64,000 nt of DNA, from positions 62,001 to 126,000 of the forward strand of contig NZ_FOAX01000003.1 in the NCBI RefSeq assembly GCF_900109775.1. Reading direction: 5' to 3'. Below, piece after piece: positions 35,531 through 44,167 of this stretch. The DNA is from Pseudoxanthomonas sp. GM95 (lineage in GTDB: Bacteria; Pseudomonadota; Gammaproteobacteria; Xanthomonadales; Xanthomonadaceae). Position 1 is the first letter of the stretch; each line of letters starts with the position of its first letter. A program made the translations under genes and the position numbers. Below the pieces are notes generated by a model, which had not been told where the DNA came from, did not search any database, and saw only the letters and a list, made by a program, of their open reading frames with translations.

Positions 35531-37900
35531 TTGGGAGTGGTCAGCAGCTTGGGCAAAACGCGGCTCGGCCTGAGCGACGCGCGGCGCGGCGTGGCCTACC
35601 TGTACCAGGACGGCGGCCGCCAGGCAGCGCAGTGGCGGGCGGCGCACCTCAACAGCGTGCTCAGGCTCACCCCGTACACGATGAGCGCCAACATCGGCAG
35701 CTGCCTGCTGGTGCTGTGGGCCTTCCAGGACCAGGATGCCCATCCCGCCATCTGGGCGTGGGCCGCCTTCAGCCTGCTGCTCTCCGCCACCACATTGACC
35801 AACTGGTGGAACCGCCGCCATCAGGCCCTGCTGGTCGCCTCGCGCCAGGCCATGCGCCACGCCACCCTGCACGCGGCATTGCTGGCGTGCACGTGGGCGG
35901 CGATGACGGTGACCTGGTTCCCGCATGCCACGCCCAGCCAGCAACTGCTGATCAGCACCCTGGTCACCGGCATGCTCGGCGCCGGCGCGTTCGTGCTGAG
36001 CCCGCTGCCGCTGGCCTGCATGGCCTACACCGGCATCTACACGCTGGCGGCCATCGTCGCGCTGTGGCGCACCGGCCAGCCGGTGCTGGCCAGCGTGGCG
36101 CTGCTGCTGGTGCTGTACGCGTTGATCGTGGTGCTCAGTGCGCTCTCCAGCTGGCACAAGGCGACGCTGCAGCTGGAGGAGCAAGCCCAGACCCAGCGCC
36201 GCGAACGCCTGCTCGCGCTGCTGCTGCAGGACTTCGAGCAGTACGCCGATGAAGCTCTGTGGGAGACCAACGACGCGGGCGAACTGGTGCATCTGTCGCC
36301 ACGCCTGGCCGAACTGCTGGCCGTGGACGAAGCCGATGCGCAGGGGCTTTCGTTCTCCCATCTCCTGCGTGAGCGCTGCCCGGAAGGCGCCGCGCCGCTG
36401 GACCAGGCGTTCCAGGCCGGACTGTCCTTCCACGATGTCGGCCTGACCCTGCAGCACGGGGACGTGATCCGCCACCTCAGCCTCAACGGCAAGTGCCTGT
36501 TCGATGAAGACGGACGGCGCATCGGCTGGCGCGGCGTGCTGGCCGATGTCACCGAGAAGATCGAGGGCGAGCGGCGCCTGGTGCAACTGGCCCACACCGA
36601 TACGCTCACCGGTCTGGCCAATCGCTTCATGCTGCGCGAGGCGCTGGTCAGCCAGCTGCAGCAGAACGGCGTGTTCGCACTGCTCACGCTGGACCTGGAT
36701 CACTTCAAGAGCGTCAACGACAGCCTGGGCCACCACGTCGGTGATGCGCTGCTGAAGGCCGTGGCCCAGCGCCTGACCACGCTGGTGCGGCCCGGCGATC
36801 TGGTTGCGCGCCTGGGGGGCGACGAGTTCGCCGTGGTGATGCTGCATCCGGCCACGCCGGCCCAGGCCGAAGCGATGGCGCTGTCGCTGGTCGAGGCGAT
36901 GCAGGCGCCGATCATGGTCGACGGACGCGGCCTGCTGGCGCCGGTAAGCGTGGGGGTGGCGCTCTCGCACGGCGCGGGCGAATCGCCACAGACCCTGCTG
37001 CAGCAGGCCGACACCGCGTTGTACGACGCCAAGTTCGGCGGCCGTGGCCGGCATACCGTCTACACGGCCGTGCTGGGCGAACAGGCGCGCCGGCGCCTGC
37101 TGATCGAGGAAGGCCTGCGCCATGCCGTCGCCCAGGGCGAACTGGCGCTGCACTGGCAACCCAAGATCGACATCCGCAGCCAGCGCATGGTCGGCGCCGA
37201 GGCGCTGCTGCGCTGGGACCATCCACTGCTGGGCCGCATTTCGCCGACCGAGTTCATCCCCATCGCCGAACACAGCGGCCTGATCGATGGCCTGGGCACC
37301 TGGGCGCTGCGCGAGGCCTGCCGCGTGGGCGCCGGCCCGTTGTCCGGGCTGACGGTGTCGGTGAATGTCTCGACCATGCAGCTGCAGGGCGGCAAGGTGG
37401 TAGCACAGGTGCGGCGGGCGCTGGACGAGTTCCCGATCGCACCGGAACACCTGGAGATCGAGCTGACTGAGTCGGTGTTCCTGGGCGATTCGGACAACGC
37501 ACTGGTCCAGCTGGAAGCAGTACGCGCCATTGGCGTGCGCGTGGCGCTGGATGACTTCGGCACCGGCTATTCGTCCCTGGCCTATCTGCGCCGGTTTCCC
37601 TTCAGCGTGCTCAAGATCGACCGGTCCTTCGTCACCGACATGCCCACCAGCGACGACGCGCGCCTGATCGTGGAGACCATCATCCTGATGGCCAATGCCC
37701 TGGGCATCCGCGCCATCTGCGAGGGCGTGGAAACGCTGGAGCAGCTCGATGCGGTGTCGCGCGCCGGGGCGGCCGAGTTCCAGGGCTACCTGGCCGCGCG
37801 GCCCTGCCCGCTGGAAGACTTCCTGCAGCTGCGCGCGCACTGGCATGGACTGGGCCCGGCGCCGGTGGCGATCGAAGCCTCGGGCCATACGACCGTGTGA
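35531..37900 (+). CDS. Membrane-bound PAS-GGDEF-EAL cyclic-di-GMP signalling protein
   Basis: About 789 residues from the TTG start at 35531. The N-terminal 210 residues form about five membrane segments (MASE-like sensor). A PAS-like region (about 235-335) and a GGDEF domain follow, with an intact LGGDEFAVV. Then an EAL domain with EALLRW, ELTESVFL, DDFGTGYSSLAYLRRFPF and KIDRSFV, all the metal and catalytic positions kept. Both cyclase and phosphodiesterase may therefore be active. The start is uncertain: a purine-rich AGAGGGGGA precedes TTG 35531 and GTG 35537, while ATG 35444 would add 29 basic residues unlike the family. This is one of three c-di-GMP genes in the window. Confidence 0.9.
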   Translation: MGVVSSLGKTRLGLSDARRGVAYLYQDGGRQAAQWRAAHLNSVLRLTPYTMSANIGSCLLVLWAFQDQDAHPAIWAWAAFSLLLSATTLTNWWNRRHQALLVASRQAMRHATLHAALLACTWAAMTVTWFPHATPSQQLLISTLVTGMLGAGAFVLSPLPLACMAYTGIYTLAAIVALWRTGQPVLASVALLLVLYALIVVLSALSSWHKATLQLEEQAQTQRRERLLALLLQDFEQYADEALWETNDAGELVHLSPRLAELLAVDEADAQGLSFSHLLRERCPEGAAPLDQAFQAGLSFHDVGLTLQHGDVIRHLSLNGKCLFDEDGRRIGWRGVLADVTEKIEGERRLVQLAHTDTLTGLANRFMLREALVSQLQQNGVFALLTLDLDHFKSVNDSLGHHVGDALLKAVAQRLTTLVRPGDLVARLGGDEFAVVMLHPATPAQAEAMALSLVEAMQAPIMVDGRGLLAPVSVGVALSHGAGESPQTLLQQADTALYDAKFGGRGRHTVYTAVLGEQARRRLLIEEGLRHAVAQGELALHWQPKIDIRSQRMVGAEALLRWDHPLLGRISPTEFIPIAEHSGLIDGLGTWALREACRVGAGPLSGLTVSVNVSTMQLQGGKVVAQVRRALDEFPIAPEHLEIELTESVFLGDSDNALVQLEAVRAIGVRVALDDFGTGYSSLAYLRRFPFSVLKIDRSFVTDMPTSDDARLIVETIILMANALGIRAICEGVETLEQLDAVSRAGAAEFQGYLAARPCPLEDFLQLRAHWHGLGPAPVAIEASGHTTV

Positions 37901-37965
37901 CTTCCGGTCCATGCGCGGCAGGGCGCCGCTGGACGATGCTGCAACCTTCACGCGAAGGAATCGCC

Positions 37966-38847
37966 ATGCGCCACGCCCTGCTGCCCCTGCTGCTCTCCCT
38001 CTGCATGGTCTGCGCTGCACACGCAGATGAACCCACCGCGCAGCCCAATCAGGACAAGGCGCACCACAAGGTCAAGCTGTCCTCCGAGCAATGCGGCCTG
38101 TCCACGCCGTTCAACGTGCTGGTTGATGCCGGTGGCGTGTGGCTTTATCGCGATCAGGGCCTGCCGAAGGAGATCTTCTTCCACGGCGGCGAACTGAGCG
38201 TGGACCGCAAGGTGCGCCCGGTCAGCGCGGCCGATGCGCAGCGGCTGTGGCAGATGGAAAGCGAGGCCCGCACGCTGATGCCCAAGGTCACCGACCTGGC
38301 GCGCGGCATGGTCGATTTGACCTTCGATGCGCTGTCATCGGTGATCGACCAGATCACCGGCAGCCCGCGCAAGGCGCGCAAGGTCGAGCCGCATCGCAAG
38401 GCCGCCATGAAGTATGTGGATGACACGCTGGGCACCGGCCGTTGGGACCAGGAGATTTTCGACGAGGGCTTCGAGCAGCGCGTGGAATCGGCTGCCGAAC
38501 AACTGAGCGGCATGCTCGCGCGCAGCGTGCTGTGGCAGGTGTTCACCGGCCGCGCCGATGCGATCGATGAACGTGCCGACCGCATGGACGCCGACCTGGA
38601 TGCACGCATGGATGCACAGGGCGAAGTGCTGGAAGCCAAGGCCAAGGCCCTCTGCCCGCAGGTTGAAATGCTGTACGCGCTGCAAGACGCGCTGGAGTAT
38701 CGCTACGAAGGCCAGCCGCTGCGCATGATCGAAGTCGACAAGAACGACACGCCGGAGATCGCCCAGGCTGCGCCCGCGCCGTCATCTGCGCCGGAGGATC
38801 ATGGCGATCATCGCGATACCGCGATCAAGCTGGACAAGGCCAAGTGA
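37966..38847 (+). CDS. DUF2884 family exported protein
   Basis: A 293-residue protein with a signal peptide (cleavage near AHA-D, residue 20). The body is mostly helical, with FNVLVDAGGVWLYRDQG near the start and a charged helix DAIDERADRMDADLDARMDAQ, fitting the DUF2884 family of periplasmic proteins of unknown function. The GAAGGAA site lies 6 nt before the ATG at 37966. It could be cotranscribed with the GGDEF-EAL gene 65 bp upstream. A bidirectional terminator lies after it. Confidence 0.78.
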   Translation: MRHALLPLLLSLCMVCAAHADEPTAQPNQDKAHHKVKLSSEQCGLSTPFNVLVDAGGVWLYRDQGLPKEIFFHGGELSVDRKVRPVSAADAQRLWQMESEARTLMPKVTDLARGMVDLTFDALSSVIDQITGSPRKARKVEPHRKAAMKYVDDTLGTGRWDQEIFDEGFEQRVESAAEQLSGMLARSVLWQVFTGRADAIDERADRMDADLDARMDAQGEVLEAKAKALCPQVEMLYALQDALEYRYEGQPLRMIEVDKNDTPEIAQAAPAPSSAPEDHGDHRDTAIKLDKAK

Positions 38848-38976
38848 TGATGCTTGCGAGATCTATCGGATGCGCTTCATCCGTTTGACGCTTGATACGA
38901 CCTGCGAGGTCCGCATGCGCCATGCAATCCTGATCTAAAGCGCGCAGCGCTTGCTCGAAGCGCCAATGCCCCAAAG

Positions 38977-39006
38977 AACAAGGCACGCCCGACGGCGTGC
39001 CTTGTT
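38977..39006. terminator. Bidirectional terminator between DUF2884 gene and the T4SS effector gene
   Basis: AACAAGGCACGCC-CGAC-GGCGTGCCTTGTT, a perfect 13-bp stem with a 4-nt loop. On the plus strand it is followed by GTTTC, on the minus strand by CTTTGG. It serves the convergent DUF2884 and effector transcripts. Confidence 0.75.
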
Positions 39007-39027
39007 TCATCCAACCACGTGATGCGC

Positions 39028-40431
39028 TCAGCGCCCCATGCCCTGCGCCTGCGTCTGTGCCGGCTGCGCCTGCTCCTGCGCGAACTGCCGGTTGAAATCC
39101 CCCAGCTGCTGCGAGCTGGCCTCGACGCTCTGGCCGGTCGCCTGCGCACGATCCACGTAGACGCGTTGCGCAGCGGGATCACCCAGCTGGCCGTGCACGG
39201 CGAACACGCCGGCGCCATCCGGGCGCGCCACGATCGCATCGACCTGCGGCATGCCCGACACCTTGCTCTCGAACGTCACCTGCCCCGCGGCATTGGCCAG
39301 CTCCTGCGGGTTCTTGAACATCGGCTGCAAGCCCGCCTGCGCCCGCTGCGCTTCCAGGCCCTGCAGCTTCTCCATCACCTGCCCATAGCGGGCGTGGTCG
39401 GGATGCTCGGCATCGGCCAGCGTCGGCACCTTGGCCACCGAAGGTGATTGCGCCGCGGCACGCTCGGGCGCTGCCGTCTCCTGGCCCCTGGCCTTGAACG
39501 CGGCCTCCAGCGCTTCGAGTGTCTTCGGCCCGGCCTTGCCGTCGACCTCCAGCCCTTGCTGGCGCTGGAATTCCTCGACCGCATGCCTGGTGTTCTTGCC
39601 GAAATCCGCGTCGGGCACCAGCGGCTTGCCATCCGCGCCCGTGGCACCTAACCCCGCAAGCTTCTCCTGCATCGCCTGGACCGCCGCACCGCCCTCGCCC
39701 TGCTTGAGCACGCCGTCGGCCATGGCGTCGCGGGCCGGAGCGGGCGCACTGGTGCCCTGCGACGGCTTGACGCTATTGCTAGGCAAGCCCTGCTCGGCTT
39801 CTTGGGCGTAGTGGCTGTACTGGTCCATCTTCTGACCCATGGCCGCATACGAATCGGCGATGCTCCGGCTGCCGTCGCCATACAGCGAGGGATTGCCCGC
39901 GATCACCTTGGCGCTCAGCACGCTGTCCGCGCGGGCATTGGGGTTATCACGCAACGCCTGCAGGAAGTTCGGGCCATCACCGGTGCCCAGGTTATGCATG
40001 GCATACACATTGGCAGCGACGTCGCTGCCACCGTATTGCGCGGCGCGGTCCACGTTCTCGCGGGTGAATTCGGCCAGCATCGCCGCCTGCAGCCTGGTGT
40101 CCTGGCGCAACCCGGCGGCGTTGGCCTGATCACGGGTCATGTCGGCGGCACCCTGCACGCCGTACTTTTCCCCGTATTTGTTGATCATTTCCTGCCAGGT
40201 GCCGTTGAGGAACTGGCCATAGCCATAAGCCGAGGACACCGCCATCGTGCCGTCGAACTGGGTCACGGTGTTGTTCTCAGGATCGGTCACCGCAATCGGC
40301 CTGGCCGTCGGGTTGAAGCCCGATTCGAAGGCGGCGATCTTCACCATCACCCCCACATCCACGCCTGCTTCCTTGGCGGCGGCTTCCAGCTCCTGTCGGT
40401 GCTCACTCCAGCGCTCGTCGATCCTTGCCAT
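39028..40431 (-). CDS. Antibacterial X-T4SS effector: lytic transglycosylase-like domain, PG-binding domain, XVIPCD
   Basis: A 467-residue protein without a signal peptide. Residues about 1-200 resemble a goose-lysozyme/SLT transglycosylase, with the likely catalytic Glu36 in AAFESGFNP and the later SSAYGYGQFLNGTW. Residues about 245-312 form a peptidoglycan-binding module (AVQAMQEKLAGLG, FGKNTRHAVEEFQRQQG, VDGKAGPKTLEAL). Residues about 340-443 match the XVIPCD, the Xanthomonas VirD4-interacting signal (DAEHPDHARYGQVMEKLQG, VDAIVARPDGAGVFAVHGQL), ending in a Gln-rich tail (QAQPAQTQAQ). Such proteins are injected into rival Gram-negative cells to cut their cell wall. AAGGAG lies 8 nt before this start (an ATG two codons up is closer). 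A lipoprotein gene ends 32 bp upstream. Confidence 0.9.
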   Translation of the reverse strand: MARIDERWSEHRQELEAAAKEAGVDVGVMVKIAAFESGFNPTARPIAVTDPENNTVTQFDGTMAVSSAYGYGQFLNGTWQEMINKYGEKYGVQGAADMTRDQANAAGLRQDTRLQAAMLAEFTRENVDRAAQYGGSDVAANVYAMHNLGTGDGPNFLQALRDNPNARADSVLSAKVIAGNPSLYGDGSRSIADSYAAMGQKMDQYSHYAQEAEQGLPSNSVKPSQGTSAPAPARDAMADGVLKQGEGGAAVQAMQEKLAGLGATGADGKPLVPDADFGKNTRHAVEEFQRQQGLEVDGKAGPKTLEALEAAFKARGQETAAPERAAAQSPSVAKVPTLADAEHPDHARYGQVMEKLQGLEAQRAQAGLQPMFKNPQELANAAGQVTFESKVSGMPQVDAIVARPDGAGVFAVHGQLGDPAAQRVYVDRAQATGQSVEASSQQLGDFNRQFAQEQAQPAQTQAQGMGR

Positions 40432-40463
40432 CTGCATGTCTCCTTACATGTCGTGCCGTCGAA

Positions 40464-41309
40464 TCACGGCGTCCAGGGGTAGACGCCCTTGCCGGCGTCG
40501 AAGGGAATGACCTTGCGATCCACCGCGGCCTTGCCGCCCGTCCGAGTTACCACCAGCGGATAGAACCCGGCCGTTGCCGCTGCCTGCGCATCGACTTGCA
40601 GCGCAAGTTTTCCGCCGTCGCTGCCCGTGTCGGGGATCGTTGCGACCTGTTTGAAGGTCTCGCCGACCGGCGCGGTCAAGGTCTCGCGTATCACCGCGAC
40701 GCCTTGCCAAACGCCACCTTCGCTGGCCAGCCAGCCGTATAGCCCTGGGCCGACCTGCTGCAGCCGTGCGTCCCGGCAGCCGCAATCGCCGGCCTGTCCG
40801 GCATCGATCGCCGGGCTGGAAGCAATCGCCTTCCACTGGCCATCGGCACTGAGCGAAGCAGCCATCAGGCCCTTCAAGCCGGGATCGACCTGCGAATAGC
40901 TGTCGGCACTGGGATCGCTATAGGCCAGCAGATAAACCTGTGCGCCATCTGCGCCGGCGACCACCTGCGGTGCGGCTGGCTTCATGCAGTAGTCGAGCGT
41001 GTCGTTGGGCGTCTCGAAGGCGTGGGTCCAACATTGGCGAGCCGTGTCGTAATGGCTCGCGCCATAAGCGGCATCCATCAGGCCCTTGACCGTTGCCTGC
41101 ACCACCTGCGAATCAGCAGTTGGCAGCGACGCGTTGGCCGCGGGCGCTGGCGGCACTGAATCCGCTGGCGCTGACGCGGCTGCCGGAGCGACCGGCTCGG
41201 ACACCGCCGGTGCCGCAGCGGGTTGGCTGCACCCAACCAGGGGGACGAGCACGCACAGCGCAAGTGCCGAAGCCAGCCCGTGGTGTCCGCGTTGACCTGA
41301 GTGTTTCAT
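40464..41309 (-). CDS. Lipoprotein, candidate immunity protein for the X-T4SS effector
   Basis: A 281-residue lipoprotein: signal peptide ending LVGC, with Cys27 as the lipidated residue, then an Ala/Pro-rich linker (about 28-63) and a globular beta-rich domain (DTARQCWTHAFETPNDTLDYC, QVYLLAYSDPSADSYSQVD). AAAGGAG lies 6 nt before the ATG at 41309. It is directly upstream of the effector gene, same strand, 32-bp gap. In X-T4SS loci, cell-wall-cutting effectors are regularly encoded beside a periplasmic lipoprotein that blocks them, so this is the most likely immunity protein. The assignment rests on context and localisation; I do not recognise its fold. Confidence 0.75.
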   Translation of the reverse strand: MKHSGQRGHHGLASALALCVLVPLVGCSQPAAAPAVSEPVAPAAASAPADSVPPAPAANASLPTADSQVVQATVKGLMDAAYGASHYDTARQCWTHAFETPNDTLDYCMKPAAPQVVAGADGAQVYLLAYSDPSADSYSQVDPGLKGLMAASLSADGQWKAIASSPAIDAGQAGDCGCRDARLQQVGPGLYGWLASEGGVWQGVAVIRETLTAPVGETFKQVATIPDTGSDGGKLALQVDAQAAATAGFYPLVVTRTGGKAAVDRKVIPFDAGKGVYPWTP

Positions 41310-41380
41310 TGCGACTCCTTTGTTATGTCTTGGTCCATGCTTTGAGAGCAGGCCTCACCTGCCCAGCGCATCAATGTCAT

Positions 41381-41923
41381 TCAAGGGACGGCACCAGCGG
41401 AGGCGCCAATCGGATCAGGCTCCCACCATTTCACCCGCAGGCCTGCCGCCTGCCCGCTGGCGCGCCAACCGTCTATCGCGCCATACGTGGAGACAGCCAA
41501 TGTCTGATCGTTGCGATGGAAGTGCATCAGGCAGTGCCCATCACCGCTGCACGCACTCAGCTCAGGCAGGTCCTCGCACACTTGGCAGCGATCCGGGCTG
41601 TCCTTGCACTGTTCGGCGAAGTCGGCGCCCACCACATTGGCCTTGCATTGCGCATCCACTTTCGGCAGCCAGCCTTGTGCGAGGACGATGCGGCGCAGTT
41701 CAGCGTAGGGCATCCCCTCGGTCAGACGCGCTTCGCGCTGCGTGGCCTGATCAGGCGCTGCTGGCGATGAAGCCTCGGATGTCGCTGGAGTCGGTGCTGG
41801 AGACGTGTGAGGCCCAGCGGGAGGCCCATGCGGATTGTCGGCCACAGGCCCCGGCGGCGCCGGCTGGCACCCGGCCATCAGCGACAGCACGCCTAGGATC
41901 AGCACGCCTGATCGCCGACTCAT
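41381..41923 (-). CDS. Cysteine-rich lipoprotein upstream of the effector/immunity pair
   Basis: A 180-residue lipoprotein (lipobox LMAGC, Cys19). It has a Pro/Ser/Thr/Ala-rich linker (about 20-65), then a compact domain with seven Cys (VDAQCKANVV, FAEQCKDSPDRCQVCEDLPEL, SACSGDGHCLMHFHRN), suggesting disulfides. It is in line with the immunity-effector pair, 71 bp upstream of the immunity gene, so it may belong to the same operon. It could be a second immunity factor or an unrelated lipoprotein. No family is recognised. The start at 41923 is chosen by the signal peptide; there is no strong ribosome-binding site. Confidence 0.65.
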   Translation of the reverse strand: MSRRSGVLILGVLSLMAGCQPAPPGPVADNPHGPPAGPHTSPAPTPATSEASSPAAPDQATQREARLTEGMPYAELRRIVLAQGWLPKVDAQCKANVVGADFAEQCKDSPDRCQVCEDLPELSACSGDGHCLMHFHRNDQTLAVSTYGAIDGWRASGQAAGLRVKWWEPDPIGASAGAVP

Positions 41924-42145
41924 TGAAAACGCCCGCTCATTTCCATAGGCAGTACCCGCTCCTTGATTCCATGCGTTCCCGCCTGCAGGCGAGCCGCGCA
42001 ATGGAAGGCGGACTTTAATCCACCTCGCGTTAAGCCATTCGTTGTGGAATACCAAACGAGCGCCATTCAGTGATGCATATCACGCCCTTACATGCGGTTA
42101 TCGCGCGCCATGGTCGGTCGCGGTGTCAGGAGTTCTCGCGCCTGA

Positions 42146-42831
42146 TCACGCCTGCCCCGCCAGGATATTCACTGTCACCGCGATGACGAACATGTTGAAG
42201 AAGAACGCGATCACGCTGTGCATCAGGGCGAGGCGGCGCAGGGTGCGGCTGGTGATCTGCACGTCGGAGACCTGGAAGGTCATGCCGATGACGATGGAGA
42301 AGTAGGCGAAGTCCCAGTAGTCCGGCGGCGCCTTGCCCGGGAAATCCAGGCCGCGGTGTTCCTGCCCGTAGTCGCCATAGAAGCCGTGCGCGTAGTGCAG
42401 CGCGAACATGAGGTTCATGAAAAGCCAGGACAGCACGATGCTGCTGCCGGCGATCGCGATCGAGGCAAGCCCACCGGACTTGCCGGCCATCAGTTCGGTG
42501 CCCAGCGCCAGCATGAGGATCGCGGTCAGCCCGATGGTGCTCCACAGGATCGCCCAGCGGCCGGCGTCCTGGCGCTGGGCGACTTCGCGCATCTGGTCCG
42601 GATCGGCTGGTTGAACAGCCAGCACAGGCCAATCAGGAACACCAGCGCGCCCGAATCGAAGCCAAGTAACAGAGCCCGCGGCCACGCCATGCCGGACCAC
42701 AGCAGGCTGGCCCCCACCACGATGAAGACCAGCGCTGCCAGGCTCAGTCGCGGCCGCGCGGTGAAGGCCTGGACCGGACGCCAACGTCGCCGGCGCGGCG
42801 ATCGGCCGTGGTGGTGCGCTTGGTCGTGCAT
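42146..42831 (-). pseudogene. DUF1345 family membrane protein, broken by a single-base frameshift
   Basis: Two frames together encode a DUF1345 inner-membrane protein. The first, from ATG 42831, gives two membrane segments (LSLAALVFIVVGASLLW, GFDSGALVFLIGLCWLFNQ). The second continues from about 42605 (DPDQMREVAQRQDAGRWAILW) with three more, ending ...FVIAVTVNILAGQA. In intact relatives these are continuous, with the cytoplasmic R-x3-A-x2-QD-x-GR stretch after the second helix. One base is missing near 42602-42608. Either the gene is newly broken or the base was lost in sequencing; the rest shows no decay. An alternative start at 42879 adds 16 residues. Confidence 0.72.
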
Positions 42832-43199
42832 CGCCGCCCTGCCTGTGCTCGCCTGTGGGTCAACGCGCGCCACTGACATCCAGCGGTCACGCGCCGCAGG
42901 CGATCATAAGCTGCCAAGGCGTCACAGATGCGGCTTGTCCTGCCGGTTTCAGGGCGCTCGCATTCTTGACAGCCGATGACACACAGGACAATGTTCGTGC
43001 CTGCAGTCAGGGGGCTGTTTTCCGGTGCGCATGGGGTTGCGGGCCGGGCATGTCAGGAGCGGCGCGTCGTAGGACGACGGCTCCTTCCGGGGAAACCACA
43101 TGCAGCACCCTCTGATTGCGCGGGCGCCAGCGCCCAGCGTGCGTTTCTGTGCATGACGCAGGGATGCGGGACCAACGGATGATGCACACAGGGAACGCC
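42832..43199. other. Intergenic region upstream of the outer-membrane barrel gene
   Basis: About 370 bp without a supported gene between divergent genes. A perfect TTGACA lies at 42966-42971 on the plus strand but no good -10 follows at 16-18 bp, so I do not call a promoter. AGGGAA at 43190-43195 is the probable ribosome-binding site of the downstream gene. Confidence 0.4.
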
Positions 43200-44093
43200 A
43201 TGAAGAAGACCGCAACACTGCTGCTGGCCTGCACCGCGCTGGGCCTGGCCTCGCAGGCCGCCGCGCAGTCGATTTCCCCGGCGTGGGACGCGTACCGCAA
43301 GCAGCAGAAGGAACGCCAGCAGCAAGCTGGCAACGTGCCGGCGCTGCCGCCGATGGCGCCCGTGCCGACCAAGCCGCGCGAAGGCTATGCCACGCCGCTG
43401 CCGCCCACGGCCGATGGCACCGCGCAGGTCGCCGCAGCCGCGCCGCAGCCGGCCTCGGTCACCGCCTTGCCACCGCCTGCGCCGGCGACCCCGGTTGCGC
43501 AGCAGGCCTCGGTTGCGCCAGCACCGCCTCCGCCGCCGTCCCGTCCGCGCAAAGAGAAGCCCCGCATCGACAGCGGCGCCTTCGTCGGCGTGCAGGGCGG
43601 CAAAGGCTGGGTGTACGAAGACATCGACCAGAGCATGTGGGGCCTCAACGGCGGCTATCGCTGGCGCGCGGGTGCGGTGACGCTGATCGGCATCGAAGCC
43701 GCCGCGGGCAAACTGGATCGCGTCAGCGACCACGACGGCTTCTATGCCCCAAAGGTGGACTTCTACAGTCTGGGCGGAACCGCACGCTTCAACTTCGGCC
43801 GCAACAGCCCCTGGTTCGCGGTCGCCCGCCTGGGTTACTGGAGTGGCGAAACAGATATCGAACGGGAAGCCTGCTGTCGTTCCTTCGGCGGCTATAACTA
43901 CAGCTATTACGAGAGCAGCCGCGAGCGCGTCTACGGCGCCTACGCTGGTTTTGGCATCGGCGTCGATCTGGGCCGCCACGCAAGCCTCAACCTGAACTAC
44001 ACCGGGTACGTGTACTCCAATAGTTATTATGATGAGGATTACGAAGTGAACTACGCAGACACCGTCAGTTTTGGTGTTGAAGTCCGCTTCTGA
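43200..44093 (+). CDS. Outer-membrane beta-barrel protein with Pro/Ala-rich spacer
   Basis: A 297-residue exported protein. A signal peptide ends QAAA-Q near residue 22. A disordered Pro/Ala/Gln-rich segment covers about 25-120 (PPTADGTAQVAAAAPQP, APAPPPPPSRPRK). From GAFVGVQGGKGWVYEDIDQ on comes an eight-strand-like barrel with alternating hydrophobic residues (GGYRWRAGAVTLIGIEAAAG, YAGFGIGVDLGRHASLNLNY), ending in GVEVRF. The final Phe is the barrel-assembly signal. The spacer could span the periplasm or peptidoglycan. A sharp rho-independent terminator follows. Function unknown. Confidence 0.82.
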   Translation: MKKTATLLLACTALGLASQAAAQSISPAWDAYRKQQKERQQQAGNVPALPPMAPVPTKPREGYATPLPPTADGTAQVAAAAPQPASVTALPPPAPATPVAQQASVAPAPPPPPSRPRKEKPRIDSGAFVGVQGGKGWVYEDIDQSMWGLNGGYRWRAGAVTLIGIEAAAGKLDRVSDHDGFYAPKVDFYSLGGTARFNFGRNSPWFAVARLGYWSGETDIEREACCRSFGGYNYSYYESSRERVYGAYAGFGIGVDLGRHASLNLNYTGYVYSNSYYDEDYEVNYADTVSFGVEVRF

Positions 44094-44117
44094 TTGATCC
44101 GCACGAACATAAGAAAG

Positions 44118-44141
44118 GCGGCCTTCGGGCCGCTTTTTTTT
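44118..44141 (+). terminator. Rho-independent terminator after the outer-membrane barrel gene
   Basis: GCGGCC-TTCG-GGCCGC followed by eight T, with a UUCG tetraloop, 25 bp after the stop. It is a classic strong terminator, also close to the convergent acylase gene. Confidence 0.93.
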
Positions 44142-44167
44142 GTTGGGCACTTAGGAGGCGACCGCAC

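Noticed and set aside
35396..38020. An 874-codon frame antisense to the GGDEF-EAL gene
   Set aside because: Shadow of a real gene with intact catalytic motifs on the plus strand; no ribosome-binding site or domain on the minus strand.
39028..42000. Effector region as a prophage lysis cassette (endolysin with PG-binding domain)
   Set aside because: The XVIPCD with Gln-rich tail, lipoprotein neighbours and absence of holin or phage genes fit a T4SS effector better.
42966..42971. Perfect TTGACA upstream of the outer-membrane barrel gene
   Set aside because: No acceptable -10 element at 16-18 bp, and it is about 230 bp from the start codon.
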